Of a stretch of 34,218 nt of DNA, positions 16,248 to 25,196 are shown in pieces. The notes beneath the pieces are model-generated. The model made no database searches. It had not been told where the DNA came from and saw nothing but the letters and a program-made list of their open reading frames with translations. Source of the DNA: CAZGMJ01 sp964649005 (GTDB taxonomy: Bacteria; Planctomycetota; Phycisphaerae; Sedimentisphaerales; Anaerobacaceae); contig CAZYMD010000023.1 in assembly GCA_964649005.1 (NCBI GenBank), positions 1 to 34,218 of the forward strand, given 5' to 3'. Within the stretch, counting starts at the first letter, position 1; the number at the start of each line of letters is the position of its first letter. A program made the translations under genes and the position numbers.

Positions 16248-17855
16248 ATGAGCAGACTACTGGAAATTCTCGGCAGGGCGATTGCAATCGATACCGCCGA
16301 TTTGATATGGCATTGGCTGCACGCAGTGCCCCCCCAAAACAGCGAGACGCAATCCACCCACATACAGCAGCTCGATAAGGTTATAGAGCTGATCGGCAAC
16401 ATGAAATTTGAATCCGCCGAGCAGCAGGTAAGGTTCTATCTCTTCGAGAATCCGGGTTGTGTTCGAGGTCGTATGGCTGCTGCCGCAATATGTTTTCACA
16501 ACAACAAACTGGAAGCAGCAATAGAAGAGCTCAATTCCGTTTATTTCCGCCAACCCAACAATACCATGGCCCTTTATGCTCTGGGCTATTGTCATGAGCG
16601 TCTCGGCCGGGAGCAGGAGGCTATCGAGTTCTACCAAGACTGTCTGAAGTTCAAAAACTACCTCCAACTTCCCGCAGAACGGTTGGCTGCTATTTACTTC
16701 AAGAATGGACGCTTTGAAAAGGCAATACAGCAATATGAACTGTTGAAGACCGAATATCCTGAAGACCTGTCCGCAAGGGTAATGCTGGGGCATATGTATA
16801 TAGCCGCTGGCAGGTACGATGATGCATCACAAACCTTCGACATGGCCATTCTGATGCATCCGGACAACTTTGCAGATCAAGAAGATGATATCGAATTGCT
16901 ACTCCAGCAGGGCCAGGCCGACGATGCACTCGAGCGATGCGAGGAGCTTGTTCAGACCCAACCACACCGAACCGATCTTCTCTTGAAGCGGGCCGACATC
17001 CTTACAATGCTCGGGGCAACATCTGAAGCTGTAGCCCAATACGAGGATATAGTACGCTTCTGTCCGGATTTCCTGGAGGCGACTATCAAACTGGGCACGC
17101 TCTATCTCCAGCTTGAACAGGATCAGCTTGCCGCCCACCAGTTTAACAGAGCTGTCGAGGTAAATGACAGCATAGTTGACGCATACATTGGCCTCGCCAC
17201 ATCGCAGAAAATGGCCGGTCACCGCTCGCAGGCTCTCGCTACGCTGTCATTAGCAGGTGCAATTCAGCCAAATACGTGTCTTCTCTTTGCGGAAATGGCG
17301 ACCCTGCACTTTAGGGCGGCCCTTTCCAGGGGTCATTCGAACACCCTTGATGATCGTTCGGCCCTAATCGCTGCGGCAATAAATGCTCACCGTCTCCAAA
17401 TCGCTCAAAAGCCCTGTAATCCCGATATCCACTATAGACTCGGTATACTCCTTGCCGCAACAGGCCAGCTTTCCCCGGCAACAGCTTCCTTTAAGAATGC
17501 TCTCGATATTAATCCGCTCTTTGCAAGGGCTCAATCCAAACTGGCCATTTGCCACTACGAAGCGGGCAATCACGACGATGCCTTGGCTAATCTCATTCCC
17601 GCGACTAATTTGGACCAGGACACACTGAACATTCACTATAAAACAGCCATGCTCTATTGCGATAAAGTCAAGTTTGCCTCATCGATGCTAAATCTTGAGC
17701 GTAATCTCGAAAAGAGCTTCGCCGCCTCGGACCCAACGGTCAACATTTCGCTTGCATTGCAAAATCTTGGCTTAATCGACCGCGCCATTGCAACTTGGGA
17801 GAGCGTAGCGGAAACCGCCGCCCAGGCCGGTGATTACGGTAGAGCCGATTTATAG
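16248..17855 (+). CDS. tetratricopeptide repeat protein
   Basis: A 535-residue, mainly helical protein built of TPR units, with no signal peptide or membrane helix at the N-terminus, so probably cytoplasmic. Repeats are visible from about residue 65 to the end, for example ALYALGYCHERLGREQEAIE, ARVMLGHMYIAAGRYDDA, and IHYRLGILLAATGQLSPA. Eleven or more 34-residue-like units can be counted loosely. It should be a protein-binding scaffold; the partner is not evident. The start is supported by AGAAGGG about 6 bases before the ATG and a promoter just upstream. It is transcribed alone and converges on the flotillin operon. Confidence 0.85.
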   Translation: MSRLLEILGRAIAIDTADLIWHWLHAVPPQNSETQSTHIQQLDKVIELIGNMKFESAEQQVRFYLFENPGCVRGRMAAAAICFHNNKLEAAIEELNSVYFRQPNNTMALYALGYCHERLGREQEAIEFYQDCLKFKNYLQLPAERLAAIYFKNGRFEKAIQQYELLKTEYPEDLSARVMLGHMYIAAGRYDDASQTFDMAILMHPDNFADQEDDIELLLQQGQADDALERCEELVQTQPHRTDLLLKRADILTMLGATSEAVAQYEDIVRFCPDFLEATIKLGTLYLQLEQDQLAAHQFNRAVEVNDSIVDAYIGLATSQKMAGHRSQALATLSLAGAIQPNTCLLFAEMATLHFRAALSRGHSNTLDDRSALIAAAINAHRLQIAQKPCNPDIHYRLGILLAATGQLSPATASFKNALDINPLFARAQSKLAICHYEAGNHDDALANLIPATNLDQDTLNIHYKTAMLYCDKVKFASSMLNLERNLEKSFAASDPTVNISLALQNLGLIDRAIATWESVAETAAQAGDYGRADL

Positions 17856-17870
17856 GTGCAGAAGTCCAAA

Positions 17871-17908
17871 TAGAACAACCAGAGCCCATTAGAACAGCCA
17901 GAACCCAA
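17871..17908 (+). repeat. 19-bp tandem duplication, two imperfect copies
   Basis: Two adjacent 19-base units (17871-17889 and 17890-17908) share the pattern TAGAACARCCAGARCCCAW and differ at 3 positions. They lie just after the TPR gene in the 185-base convergent gap before the minus-strand tail protein. No clear terminator hairpin is seen in this gap. Confidence 0.5.
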
Positions 17909-18040
17909 AAAGCCTTAGCAAACCCCCTCAATACCTGAATGAAACATAACATATATTATGGGACGTTATAGGTAGGGCGTTTCAATGTCATACAGAACCA
18001 GCAGATAAGAACCTCCGGAAGACTTGCTCGCTCTGATCAA

Positions 18041-18616
18041 TTATGTATGCAACCCTAAATGCTCCGAAGAATCACGAAGCGCGATGCATGGACCAAGTAT
18101 CTCATAGTGAATGATAGCTTGCTGGAGAACCGTTGGATCGGTGAAATCAAGGGAATTTTGGGCGAGTCGCCATGAATGTGGTTTGGATACAGTCTTGGAT
18201 GCAGTCTTGGCCTTGGGAGCAGTGTTGTGTCTTGATTCAGATGCAACAGGTCGATGAATTTCCAGAGGCGTACTTTGGGAGATTGTTGCGATTGGCATTG
18301 AGGCTGACGGGCTGTTAGCGTCGATTCGGTCCATCGGATGTGTCTGCATAGGCATGGGAATAGACGATGATTGCTGATAGCTGGACGATACCGGCAAACG
18401 ATGCATGGACATGTCTGGTGAACGTGGCGGTACAGGGACGACCTCATCATCATCGGTCACGGCACGTTTACGCTTCCGAGCCCTGGCGAGACCGGACAGA
18501 GCATAAAGCACCGCTACGATTACAAAGATGAGCAGTTGGAACCATCCACCTTCATCGCTCTGACTTTGAGAAAGGAAATGCTTGTCAGAAATAGCAGTAA
18601 AAAATAAATTGTACAT
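18041..18616 (-). CDS. single-TM protein of the flotillin operon with a conserved C-terminal tail motif
   Basis: A 191-residue protein with a short extracytoplasmic N-terminus, one transmembrane helix (about residues 25-44, LQLLIFVIV-type hydrophobic run), and a basic stop-transfer stretch ARARKRKR. A long disordered Pro/Ser/Met-rich linker follows. The last part reads DPTVLQQAIIHYEILGPCIALRD. Tails of the form 'AIIxSEILGxPxALR' recur, as far as I recall, at the C-termini of planctomycete proteins. The domain is not named in my memory and no function is known; a docking peptide is a fair guess. It follows floA by 26 bases on the same strand and should be co-transcribed. The start has no strong ribosome site. 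Confidence 0.65.
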   Translation of the reverse strand: MYNLFFTAISDKHFLSQSQSDEGGWFQLLIFVIVAVLYALSGLARARKRKRAVTDDDEVVPVPPRSPDMSMHRLPVSSSYQQSSSIPMPMQTHPMDRIDANSPSASMPIATISQSTPLEIHRPVASESRHNTAPKAKTASKTVSKPHSWRLAQNSLDFTDPTVLQQAIIHYEILGPCIALRDSSEHLGLHT

Positions 18617-18642
18617 GGTCAGTAAAAAAACGCTCCATTAGC

Positions 18643-19662
18643 CTACGTTTGTTGCTTCGGATTCTTATCGGCTATAGATTCACGCATGCCCGTATCCGCG
18701 TTTATATTCTTCATCCGATAGTAGTCCATGATGCCAAGGTTACCCTTCTTGAATGCCTCCGCCATAGCCAGTGGCACTTTTGACTCGTTCTCTACCACCA
18801 GAGCCCGCATCTCCTGCTCCCGCGCTACAGCCATGGCTCGACGCTTTTCGGCCTCGGCTTTCGCACGGCGCATGTCTGCTTCGGCCTGAGCTGCCTGAAG
18901 TTGCGCACCTATGTTCTCGCCCACGTCCACATCGGCAATATCAATCGAAAGAATCTCATAAGCTGTTCCGGCATCCAGCCCTTTTGCAAGAACCGCCTTG
19001 GATATCTTGTCGGGATTCTCCAACACCTGTTTGTAGCTCAGTGCACTGCCGATCGTCGTAACTATGCCTTCGCCAACGCGAGCGATGATCGTTTCCTGTG
19101 TCGCCCCGCCGATAAGCCGCCCGATATTCGCACGAACCGTCACACGTGCTTTGGCTTTAACCTGTATTCCATCTTGCGCAACGGCATCAACCGTCCCGCG
19201 ACCTTTTTCCGGATCCGGGCAGTCAATCACCTTTGGATTAACGCTGGTCTGGACGGCTTCAAGGATATCCCGGCCCGCAAGGTCTATGGCTGTAGCTGTC
19301 TGGAGAGAAAGCTCGATGCTTGCGCGGTTGGCTGCAATAAGCGCACGCACGACATTCGGAACTCGCCCCCCCGCCAGATAGTGACTCTCAAGATCCTTCG
19401 TCGTAAGCCTTAATCCAGCCTGTACAGCAGTGATCTTGCTCAGAACAATCGTCCGCGTATCGACTCTCCGCAACCACATCCCGATAAGCTCTGAAAATTT
19501 TACATCCGCCTCGGAAAGTCTCGCCTGTAGCCAGAGCCTGAAAAACTTGGCGAACAGCAGGAATATTACCAGGACAATAAGCCCCAGAACAACGCCAAGA
19601 CCAATCATTACCACCTTCTGGTAATCTGCTATCGCCAACATCATTGTCATTAGACTACGCAT
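18643..19662 (-). CDS. floA: flotillin-like protein FloA (YqfA/UPF0365)
   Basis: A 339-residue membrane-anchored SPFH-type scaffold protein that organises functional membrane microdomains. An N-terminal hydrophobic segment (about residues 15-42 region, VVMIGLGVVLGLIVLVIFLL) is followed by the characteristic UPF0365 body with SELIGMWLRRVDTRTIV, YLAGGRVPNVVRALIAANRA and IARVGEGIVTTIGSA. The helical flotillin region has Ala/Glu-rich repeats (AQAEADMRRAKAEAEKRRA), and a short tail with GIMDYYRMKNI follows. The open frame also has a GTG at 19677, but the ATG at 19662 is preceded by AAAGGA at proper spacing, so it is preferred. The upstream NfeD genes and this gene form the usual NfeD-FloA operon. 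Confidence 0.95.
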   Translation of the reverse strand: MRSLMTMMLAIADYQKVVMIGLGVVLGLIVLVIFLLFAKFFRLWLQARLSEADVKFSELIGMWLRRVDTRTIVLSKITAVQAGLRLTTKDLESHYLAGGRVPNVVRALIAANRASIELSLQTATAIDLAGRDILEAVQTSVNPKVIDCPDPEKGRGTVDAVAQDGIQVKAKARVTVRANIGRLIGGATQETIIARVGEGIVTTIGSALSYKQVLENPDKISKAVLAKGLDAGTAYEILSIDIADVDVGENIGAQLQAAQAEADMRRAKAEAEKRRAMAVAREQEMRALVVENESKVPLAMAEAFKKGNLGIMDYYRMKNINADTGMRESIADKNPKQQT

Positions 19663-19676
19663 TTCAAATCCTTTCA

Positions 19677-20171
19677 CTAATTATCCTCCGTTATCCGAAC
19701 GGTCACCTGCGTGCTATCCACGGCAATAACCTTAACCATTGCTTCCTTGTCAACATACCCGCTTTCGGCAACACATTCAACTCTTCGTCCGGAAAAATCG
19801 CACATTCCGACAGGCCGCAAGGGTGTAAGGACTACGCCCTTCACTCCCATTAGCCCTTTCAACTCATCGGAGTCCGGCACAGCATCGCCCTGCCGGCGGT
19901 CCGGCGGCCTGAGTGTAACACTTCTGCCAAATCGCGTATGCGGAAAGAGCTTGTAGGCAACCACCAAAACAACGGGCACCATTATCAGAGCCGTAATCAC
20001 TCCAATCACTCCGAATATCGTACTCTGCTGAAAGAATAGATAGCCTCCGCTTACAACACATGCAATGGCACATACAGTCAGAAGCCCGCCGCTGGGTATG
20101 AATACTTCTGCAATAAGAAGAATCGCACAAGCCATATACAAAAAAACCGCAAAAGCAAGCCACCAACCCAT
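19677..20171 (-). CDS. short NfeD-like membrane protein
   Basis: A 164-residue NfeD family protein without a protease domain. Three or four hydrophobic segments occupy residues 1 to about 75 (LLIAEVFIPSGGLLTVCAIA is the classic NfeD helix hairpin). A C-terminal OB-fold domain follows (LMGVKGVVLTPLRPVGMCDF, then VKVIAVDSTQVTVR). NfeD proteins assist flotillins, probably by binding them through the OB domain. It lies 79 bases after the long NfeD gene, with a GGAAGG ribosome site before the ATG, and its stop is 14 bases before the floA ATG. Having both a long and a short NfeD next to floA is found in several bacterial groups. Confidence 0.88.
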   Translation of the reverse strand: MGWWLAFAVFLYMACAILLIAEVFIPSGGLLTVCAIACVVSGGYLFFQQSTIFGVIGVITALIMVPVVLVVAYKLFPHTRFGRSVTLRPPDRRQGDAVPDSDELKGLMGVKGVVLTPLRPVGMCDFSGRRVECVAESGYVDKEAMVKVIAVDSTQVTVRITEDN

Positions 20172-20250
20172 ACCTGAATTCCTTCCCTGTTAGCCCGTTA
20201 GGACTGTGATACTCTGACCTCGACATCCTGCCAAGAGCTTGTACACCTAT

Positions 20251-21798
20251 TTAGCCATCTACAGACCGTACTACTACTCGGTTGCCGTGCATCTCGATTA
20301 TCTTGACTTTGGCTCCTTTGGCCAGAAAATCACCCAGAGCTACAACATCAACGATAGCCTCACCAAAACTTGCCTTTCCCGACGGTCTCAGGGATGAAAC
20401 GACTACTCCGACATCCCCAATCGACAGACCCGGCTTATCCCCACCGCTACCGCCCGGTCTGGTCATGCTAACCAACCGAAGAGCCATCTCATCAGCCGGC
20501 TTTGGCATAAGCACCAGCCCGCTGAAAAGTCTCGTTTTAGGCACATACTTCGTGAACGCCCACGCCAGCACAACAAATCCAGCGAAACCGGCAGCCATCC
20601 CGATAAATCCTTGTTGAAGCAATGCCCAATCAAGTGTCGTACGAGGCCAAGGCGCCTGGTTAGGCGGATTCTTGATCAGCATCCCGAAGATGCCGCCAAA
20701 CACACAAACGATCCCTAATACGCCCGCGATTCCGAATCCGGGCAATACGAATATCTCAATTAGAAGTAGTAAAACACCTATCACGAATACCAGAATCTCT
20801 ACCCAGTTAGCCATCCCAATCAGGTACTTGCTGCCTATTATCGTCGCAATACTCAGCACTGCTACAAGGCCGGGCAATCCAATGCCTGGCGAACTAAGCT
20901 CGATATAAACACCCAACAAAGCAAGCATGACCAGAACGCTTAACACAGCCGGTGAGCCTAACCAACGAACAAGCTCCTCAGACCAATTCGTATCGAAGAC
21001 GGTCGCAGAGCCTTCAAATCTAACACCATCCCGCTGAGCCAGGAAACCCAACGCCTCATCCAGATCATCCACAACCGCCCTGGCGACCCCATAATCAAGC
21101 GCCTGGTCGGCTGTCAAAGTAAGCAGCTCATCATCCGGTACGATCAGTTGTTTATTCTCAAGGTCGTATTTGTTCGGATCGTTAGGCAACATATCATCCT
21201 CGAAGAACTTGAACTCACCTGTAGCCAGATCCTTCAAACGATACACCTTCGTCTGCATTGTAACCATTGCCTTCAACAGGGCTGGCGGATAGCCGTTCGC
21301 CTCTGCCGCCCGCCTAAACGCGACCCGCGTGAAGCTTTCTGCCTTCTCGCGTTCAACACCTTCAAGCGTGCCGCCCATCACAATAGGCGCGCAATCGCCA
21401 ATGGTCGTGCTTTTGCGCATGATTATATCCTGGCAGGAAACGCTGATCATCGCCCCGGCGGAAATAGCCTCTGTCGTTACATAAGCGACTGTATGAGCCC
21501 TCTTGGCGACATTCTGAATAAGATACTTGGATATATCGTCCGCTGATTTAAGCAATCCGCCATAGGTGCTTATCTCATATATCAGGTAGTTGCAGCCGTT
21601 TTCCAGAGCGTGATCGGTTCGTCGTTTGATCGATTCGAACAGCCCATCGTCGATCATGTCCTTACAAACGATCACAGCCGCCTTGGCTACAGGCTTAGCT
21701 TCGTCAGGCTCATTGGGCTCCAAGGCCCTGCTCAGCCCCCCTGCCAGCAAGAGTACGAGCACGAACAGCATAAATAACCGACGATAATAATTTGTCAT
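20251..21798 (-). CDS. long NfeD with ClpP-like membrane-bound serine protease domain
   Basis: A 515-residue protein with an N-terminal signal peptide or anchor (residues about 5-25), then a ClpP-class serine protease domain outside the membrane, four or more TM helices, and a C-terminal OB-fold. In the protease part, S113 in EAISAGAMIS fits the nucleophile position, and K152 in VEREKAESF is in the range expected for the Lys of a Ser-Lys dyad as in the archaeal 1510-N protease. The TM region includes PGIGLPGLVAVLSIATIIG and the C-terminus has GDVGVVVSSLRPSGKASF. The enzyme is thought to cleave hydrophobic membrane-protein segments (stomatin operon partner). It is first in the flotillin operon, with GGAGGGAG about 13 bases before the ATG. 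Confidence 0.92.
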   Translation of the reverse strand: MTNYYRRLFMLFVLVLLLAGGLSRALEPNEPDEAKPVAKAAVIVCKDMIDDGLFESIKRRTDHALENGCNYLIYEISTYGGLLKSADDISKYLIQNVAKRAHTVAYVTTEAISAGAMISVSCQDIIMRKSTTIGDCAPIVMGGTLEGVEREKAESFTRVAFRRAAEANGYPPALLKAMVTMQTKVYRLKDLATGEFKFFEDDMLPNDPNKYDLENKQLIVPDDELLTLTADQALDYGVARAVVDDLDEALGFLAQRDGVRFEGSATVFDTNWSEELVRWLGSPAVLSVLVMLALLGVYIELSSPGIGLPGLVAVLSIATIIGSKYLIGMANWVEILVFVIGVLLLLIEIFVLPGFGIAGVLGIVCVFGGIFGMLIKNPPNQAPWPRTTLDWALLQQGFIGMAAGFAGFVVLAWAFTKYVPKTRLFSGLVLMPKPADEMALRLVSMTRPGGSGGDKPGLSIGDVGVVVSSLRPSGKASFGEAIVDVVALGDFLAKGAKVKIIEMHGNRVVVRSVDG

Positions 21799-22041
21799 AC
21801 CGCAATTCTATCTCCCTCCACCTTTTTACGCAATATAACTTCAAGCAGAATCTGTTTTCCGCCAATAACGTGAGCCTGTGCAACCTTTCCAGACCAAGAA
21901 TTAGGATTCATTACATCTGACTTTCAAAAGTGCCACTGCAACGGTAGCATCAACAGTAACGCAAGTGAATTCAATGAGTCAACAGAGACAACGGTTGGCT
22001 TGGTAATTCGTAGCTGTTAATCTGATTTGAGAACTCGGATA

Positions 22042-22133
22042 TATAACACCCCTTTTTGGGGTATTATACAGCTATACAAATACTGTAGAATCCCAAATTT
22101 GCCCTGTCAAGTATAACTTTGCAGGGGTATTAT
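22042..22133. repeat. hairpin plus direct repeat GGGGTATTAT in the 411-base gap upstream of the hydrolase
   Basis: The gap 21799-22209 holds no gene that I can support. Within it, bases 22042-22068 form an inverted repeat (ATAACACCCC, loop TTTTT, GGGGTATTAT, one mismatch). The right arm, GGGGTATTAT (22058-22067), recurs at 22124-22133, 66 bases further on. The second copy overlaps the hydrolase promoter candidate. It may serve as a two-site operator; alternatively the hairpin could end transcription. Confidence 0.45.
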
Positions 22134-22147
22134 TCGAAAAACATAAT
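22119..22147 (+). promoter_or_regulatory. promoter candidate for the glycoside hydrolase locus
   Basis: TTGCAG (22119-22124), a 17-base spacer and CATAAT (22142-22147) lie upstream of the start at 22210. The second GGGGTATTAT copy (22124-22133) overlaps the -35/spacer. GGACGGAG lies about 10 bases before the ATG at 22210. Confidence 0.35.
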
Positions 22148-22209
22148 AATAACTTGTTGGCTCCATGAGGAAATACGATGCGTTGGATAAAGGACGGAGA
22201 CATGTAAGT

Positions 22210-23912
22210 ATGAAGGTGAAGAAGTGTTGTTGGTGTCTGTGTATTCTTCTGACGGCCGCTATTCCGGTATCCGCTGAAATATGTACATACGATCTTCCGG
22301 GCGGTGAGGAGTATTCCTCGCCTGATTACAATGTGACGGTCGAATTTGGCGGCAAAGCCCACAAATCCTTTGTGCATTACAGTCATGGGCTGAAGCAATA
22401 CGACCTTTATGATTGGAATGGAAAGCATAAAGAGACTCGGAAGTACAAAGACCGGGGAGTCACCTCACACTCCGCAGCGATCTTTTCCTTCAACGGCAAG
22501 GTTACAGTTCGCGTTGAGGTCAAGAAGAATGTAGATCACATCACACTACCTCTCAAGAGCGCAAAGATCCTTCCCTCTTCCTACAACATTCCTTGCACCA
22601 TAGAAGACGGCAATACAATCGTTTTCACGCTCGATAGGCCGGAGAAGGTCGTCGTCCTCCTCAACTACGATCAGGCGTGGGATGTCTTCGTGAAACGGGG
22701 TACGGGCCATGTGCCCGCGCAAAGCTGGAAAGATACTTACAGCGAACTGTTAAAACAGAAGTCCTGGCACGGCCGGCGCCTGATAGGCTCCCTTTCGGAA
22801 GGCTACAGGAATCCGCTCATCATTCTCGCTCATCCACTGGAAAGGAACATTCCCGACAAGAATACATCCGGCACACTCCTAATTGAGCCGGGGGATATGG
22901 TTACACAGGCCGAGATGGACAAATACAAGACTATCTGGTTTGCCCCGTGGCGTTCACGATCTCGCAGGAACCCTGGCATCATACCCTTGTCAGGAAGGGG
23001 CAGACAATCTATCTCGAAGGCGGCTCTTATGTCATGGCGCGTTTCAAGAGTAACGATGAACCGGATAACGCACCGGCCTCAATCCTGGGCCGGGGCGTCA
23101 TCTCCGGAATCAGGCACAAGTAGGTGCTTAGTTTTGAGAAAGCCAGCCAGGTCATCAATATCGACAATCTGTCCGGCGTTACAATCACTGACAGGGCGTC
23201 TTTCGGGATCTATGGCGGGCATAACATCAACGACATCGCAATGCTTGGCGCCTGGCACGGTAACACCGATGGTCCCGATTACATTGACGACTGCGTCATT
23301 CAGAACAGCTTCCTGATGGCCCACGACGACAATCTGAAACTCAATAACAATACTTACGCAAAGCACATCGTTATTTGGCAACTGGCCAACGCCCACGCCA
23401 TCATGGTGAAAGAAATGCAGGATCACGTCACATTTGCCAATAGCGTCGTCGAGGACGTGGATATACTCGCCTACTATAAGTGCCCGACAAATTGGAATTA
23501 CCCCTGGGGACGACTCGGTCCGGGCGATATTTCCATCATCACCGGCACTGATTTGCAGATCAAGAACTTCACCTTTCGGGACATCCGTATCGAGGCGCCC
23601 TATCTCATTCGCGTATTCAGTCTCTATAACCTGGATACAAGCAGGGAGTATACGCCGAAGTGGTTCAGGAGCTTTTCCCCGACATCTGAGTTAAGGCACA
23701 CTCGAATCAACGGGATCACCTTTCAGAACATTACCGTCAACTGCCCCCTCTACGCCTACCGATCCTTGCTCGGTTCGGCCTACGACAATTCACTGAACAA
23801 TGTCCGGTTCACCAATTTGAAGATCAACGGCGCTACTGTCCTCGAAAAAAATAAGGACAAATTCTTCGAGATTGAGTATGATAAGGTTAAAGGATTGTCC
23901 TTTTCAGAGTAG
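22210..23912 (+). pseudogene. beta-helix glycoside hydrolase (GH28/GH49-like), broken by two frameshifts and a stop
   Basis: The start MKVKKCCWCLCILLTAAIPV is a signal peptide (ATG 22210; an upstream ATG at 22165 is less likely). The first frame codes a beta-sandwich-like N-domain and runs well to TIWFAP, ending at 22947. The next bases give GVHDL only in a frame one base further on (22949-22963). The following EPWHHTLVRKGQTIYLEGGS reads in the third frame from 22965. That frame is stopped by TAG at 23121-23123 and then continues to 23912 as a right-handed beta-helix, with NTDGPDYIDD, MAHDDNLKL and FRDIRIEAP. Spliced together, it resembles secreted polysaccharide hydrolases of the GH28/GH49 type, with candidate catalytic aspartates in DD pairs. 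It is either a decaying gene or carries assembly errors. Confidence 0.75.
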
Positions 23913-24019
23913 AGAATTCAATAATCTCCTTCAAACGACGTCCTAAAGACCGCATCTGAGCAGTAAAGTCAGGTGACGCTAAGAAATAGATAAAAACTGT
24001 ATAGCATCAAGGAAAGATA

Positions 24020-24736
24020 ATGAGCAATCATATAAAACGTGTTACATTGTTACACGAGAAGTATCCAACAGGAGATCACTACCCTTTCACCTTGCCAATT
24101 TTCAAACAAACAAGGCATTTAGATTTTGACAATCCTGTGACCATCTTCGTCGGGGATAACGGCACGGGAAAATCCACTTTGCTGGAGGCTTTAGCGCGAA
24201 GGTGCCGTATTCACATCTGGAGTAGACCCGAGGGCGCGCGTTATCAAATCAACAGGTATGAAAAACAATTACACAAGTACCTATCCCTGGAATGGTCGAA
24301 TGGAATAGTGCCGGGAGCTTATTTTGGGTCAGAAATATTCAAAGATTTCAAAAATACACTTGAAGGATGGGCGGCATCAGACCCTGGCCAGTTGAAGTAC
24401 TTTGGTGGTAAATCCCTGGTTACCCAATCACATGGTCAATCAATGATGTCTTATTTCCGTTCCCGCTATCAGATAAAGGGTATATATATGCTTGATGAAC
24501 CTGAGACAGCACTCTCCCCGCGAAGCCAATTAGAGTTGCTTGATATTATTGGAGAGAATAGTCAGGCAGGACATGCGCAGTTTATAATAGCAACACATTC
24601 TCCGATACTATTGGCCTGTAAAGGGGCTAAGATTTATAGTTTCGATCATGTGCCGGTGCGCGTAATCGAATACGAAGAAACGGAACACTACCAGATATAC
24701 AAGAATTTTCTTATAGATCGAACAAGCTATCAATAA
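24020..24736 (+). CDS. small AAA/ABC-type predicted ATPase (COG3910-like)
   Basis: A 238-residue soluble ATPase of the compact SMC/ABC-like class. Walker A is GDNGTGKST (residues 45-53), a signature-like SHGQS is at 137-141, Walker B is IYMLDEP at 155-161, with ETALSP after it as D-loop, and the switch histidine is in ATHSP (H193). No membrane segment or second domain is present. It resembles the short stand-alone 'predicted ATPase' group whose role is unknown; relatives are sometimes found with nucleases or in mobile regions, but none is next to it here. By eye the gene is AT-richer than its neighbours, which might indicate transfer. The weak ribosome site AAGGAAAG precedes the ATG. Confidence 0.8.
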   Translation: MSNHIKRVTLLHEKYPTGDHYPFTLPIFKQTRHLDFDNPVTIFVGDNGTGKSTLLEALARRCRIHIWSRPEGARYQINRYEKQLHKYLSLEWSNGIVPGAYFGSEIFKDFKNTLEGWAASDPGQLKYFGGKSLVTQSHGQSMMSYFRSRYQIKGIYMLDEPETALSPRSQLELLDIIGENSQAGHAQFIIATHSPILLACKGAKIYSFDHVPVRVIEYEETEHYQIYKNFLIDRTSYQ

Positions 24737-24810
24737 GGTCATGATGGTCAGCCCAACACCAATTGCAGAAAAAACAGGGGGCCGACACATAGTTTTTTCG
24801 GTGTGCCGGG

Positions 24811-24981
24811 ATGGTACTCGTACTCGTTCCAGGATTCTGTTCTGACCAGATCATTCGAGTACGAGGGAGAATTAAAGTTCTACGGCGCCTTTTTGGAAGA
24901 ATAGGCATATATTCCATTGAATATCCACAAAAACTTGACACGATAGACGTATCCATTTCAATACGTATTTGCCCTCCTTGA
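24811..24981 (+). other. possible small ORF or remnant of an alpha/beta-hydrolase-like gene
   Basis: In the 460-base gap between the ATPase and the first Na/Pi gene, an ATG at 24811 opens a 56-codon frame. It begins MVLVLVPGFCSD, continues VLRRLFGRIGIYSIEYP, and ends ISIRICPP. The first strand followed by a glycine turn is reminiscent of the start of a lipase/esterase fold, but the similarity is weak. No catalytic serine motif follows in any frame. It may be a remnant or chance. The same stretch contains a perfect 10-bp inverted repeat, CTCGTACTCG (24817-24826) and CGAGTACGAG (24856-24865), with a 29-base spacer. Nothing else was recognised in the gap. Confidence 0.2.
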
Positions 24982-25196
24982 TCCACAGGTCGAGTCAGCA
25001 GATGCTCGACCTCGTCGTAAAGAATCTGATTACCTTTTCGGCGAATGACATAGAAATATCCCTCTGCTTAAAGATAGCGATACATTTGGAGATCAGCACT
25101 ATGAACGTTGCCATCGCGAAGGAGAACTCGCTCTGGCGTGCCCCCCTTACTATCAAAATCCTGTCTATTTGTCACGCACTACTTGGGAAATCCGGT

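Noticed and set aside
17856..18040. CRISPR-like or longer repeat array after the TPR gene
   Set aside because: Only two imperfect 19-base copies are present, without spacers or further repeats.
22210..23912. Programmed frameshifting or stop-codon readthrough of the hydrolase
   Set aside because: There is no slippery heptamer at either shift, and three separate events in 180 bases make mutation or sequence error far more likely.
24711..24986. 91-codon minus-strand open frame in the gap after the ATPase
   Set aside because: No domain, no clear ribosome site, and it overlaps the 3' end of the ATPase gene.
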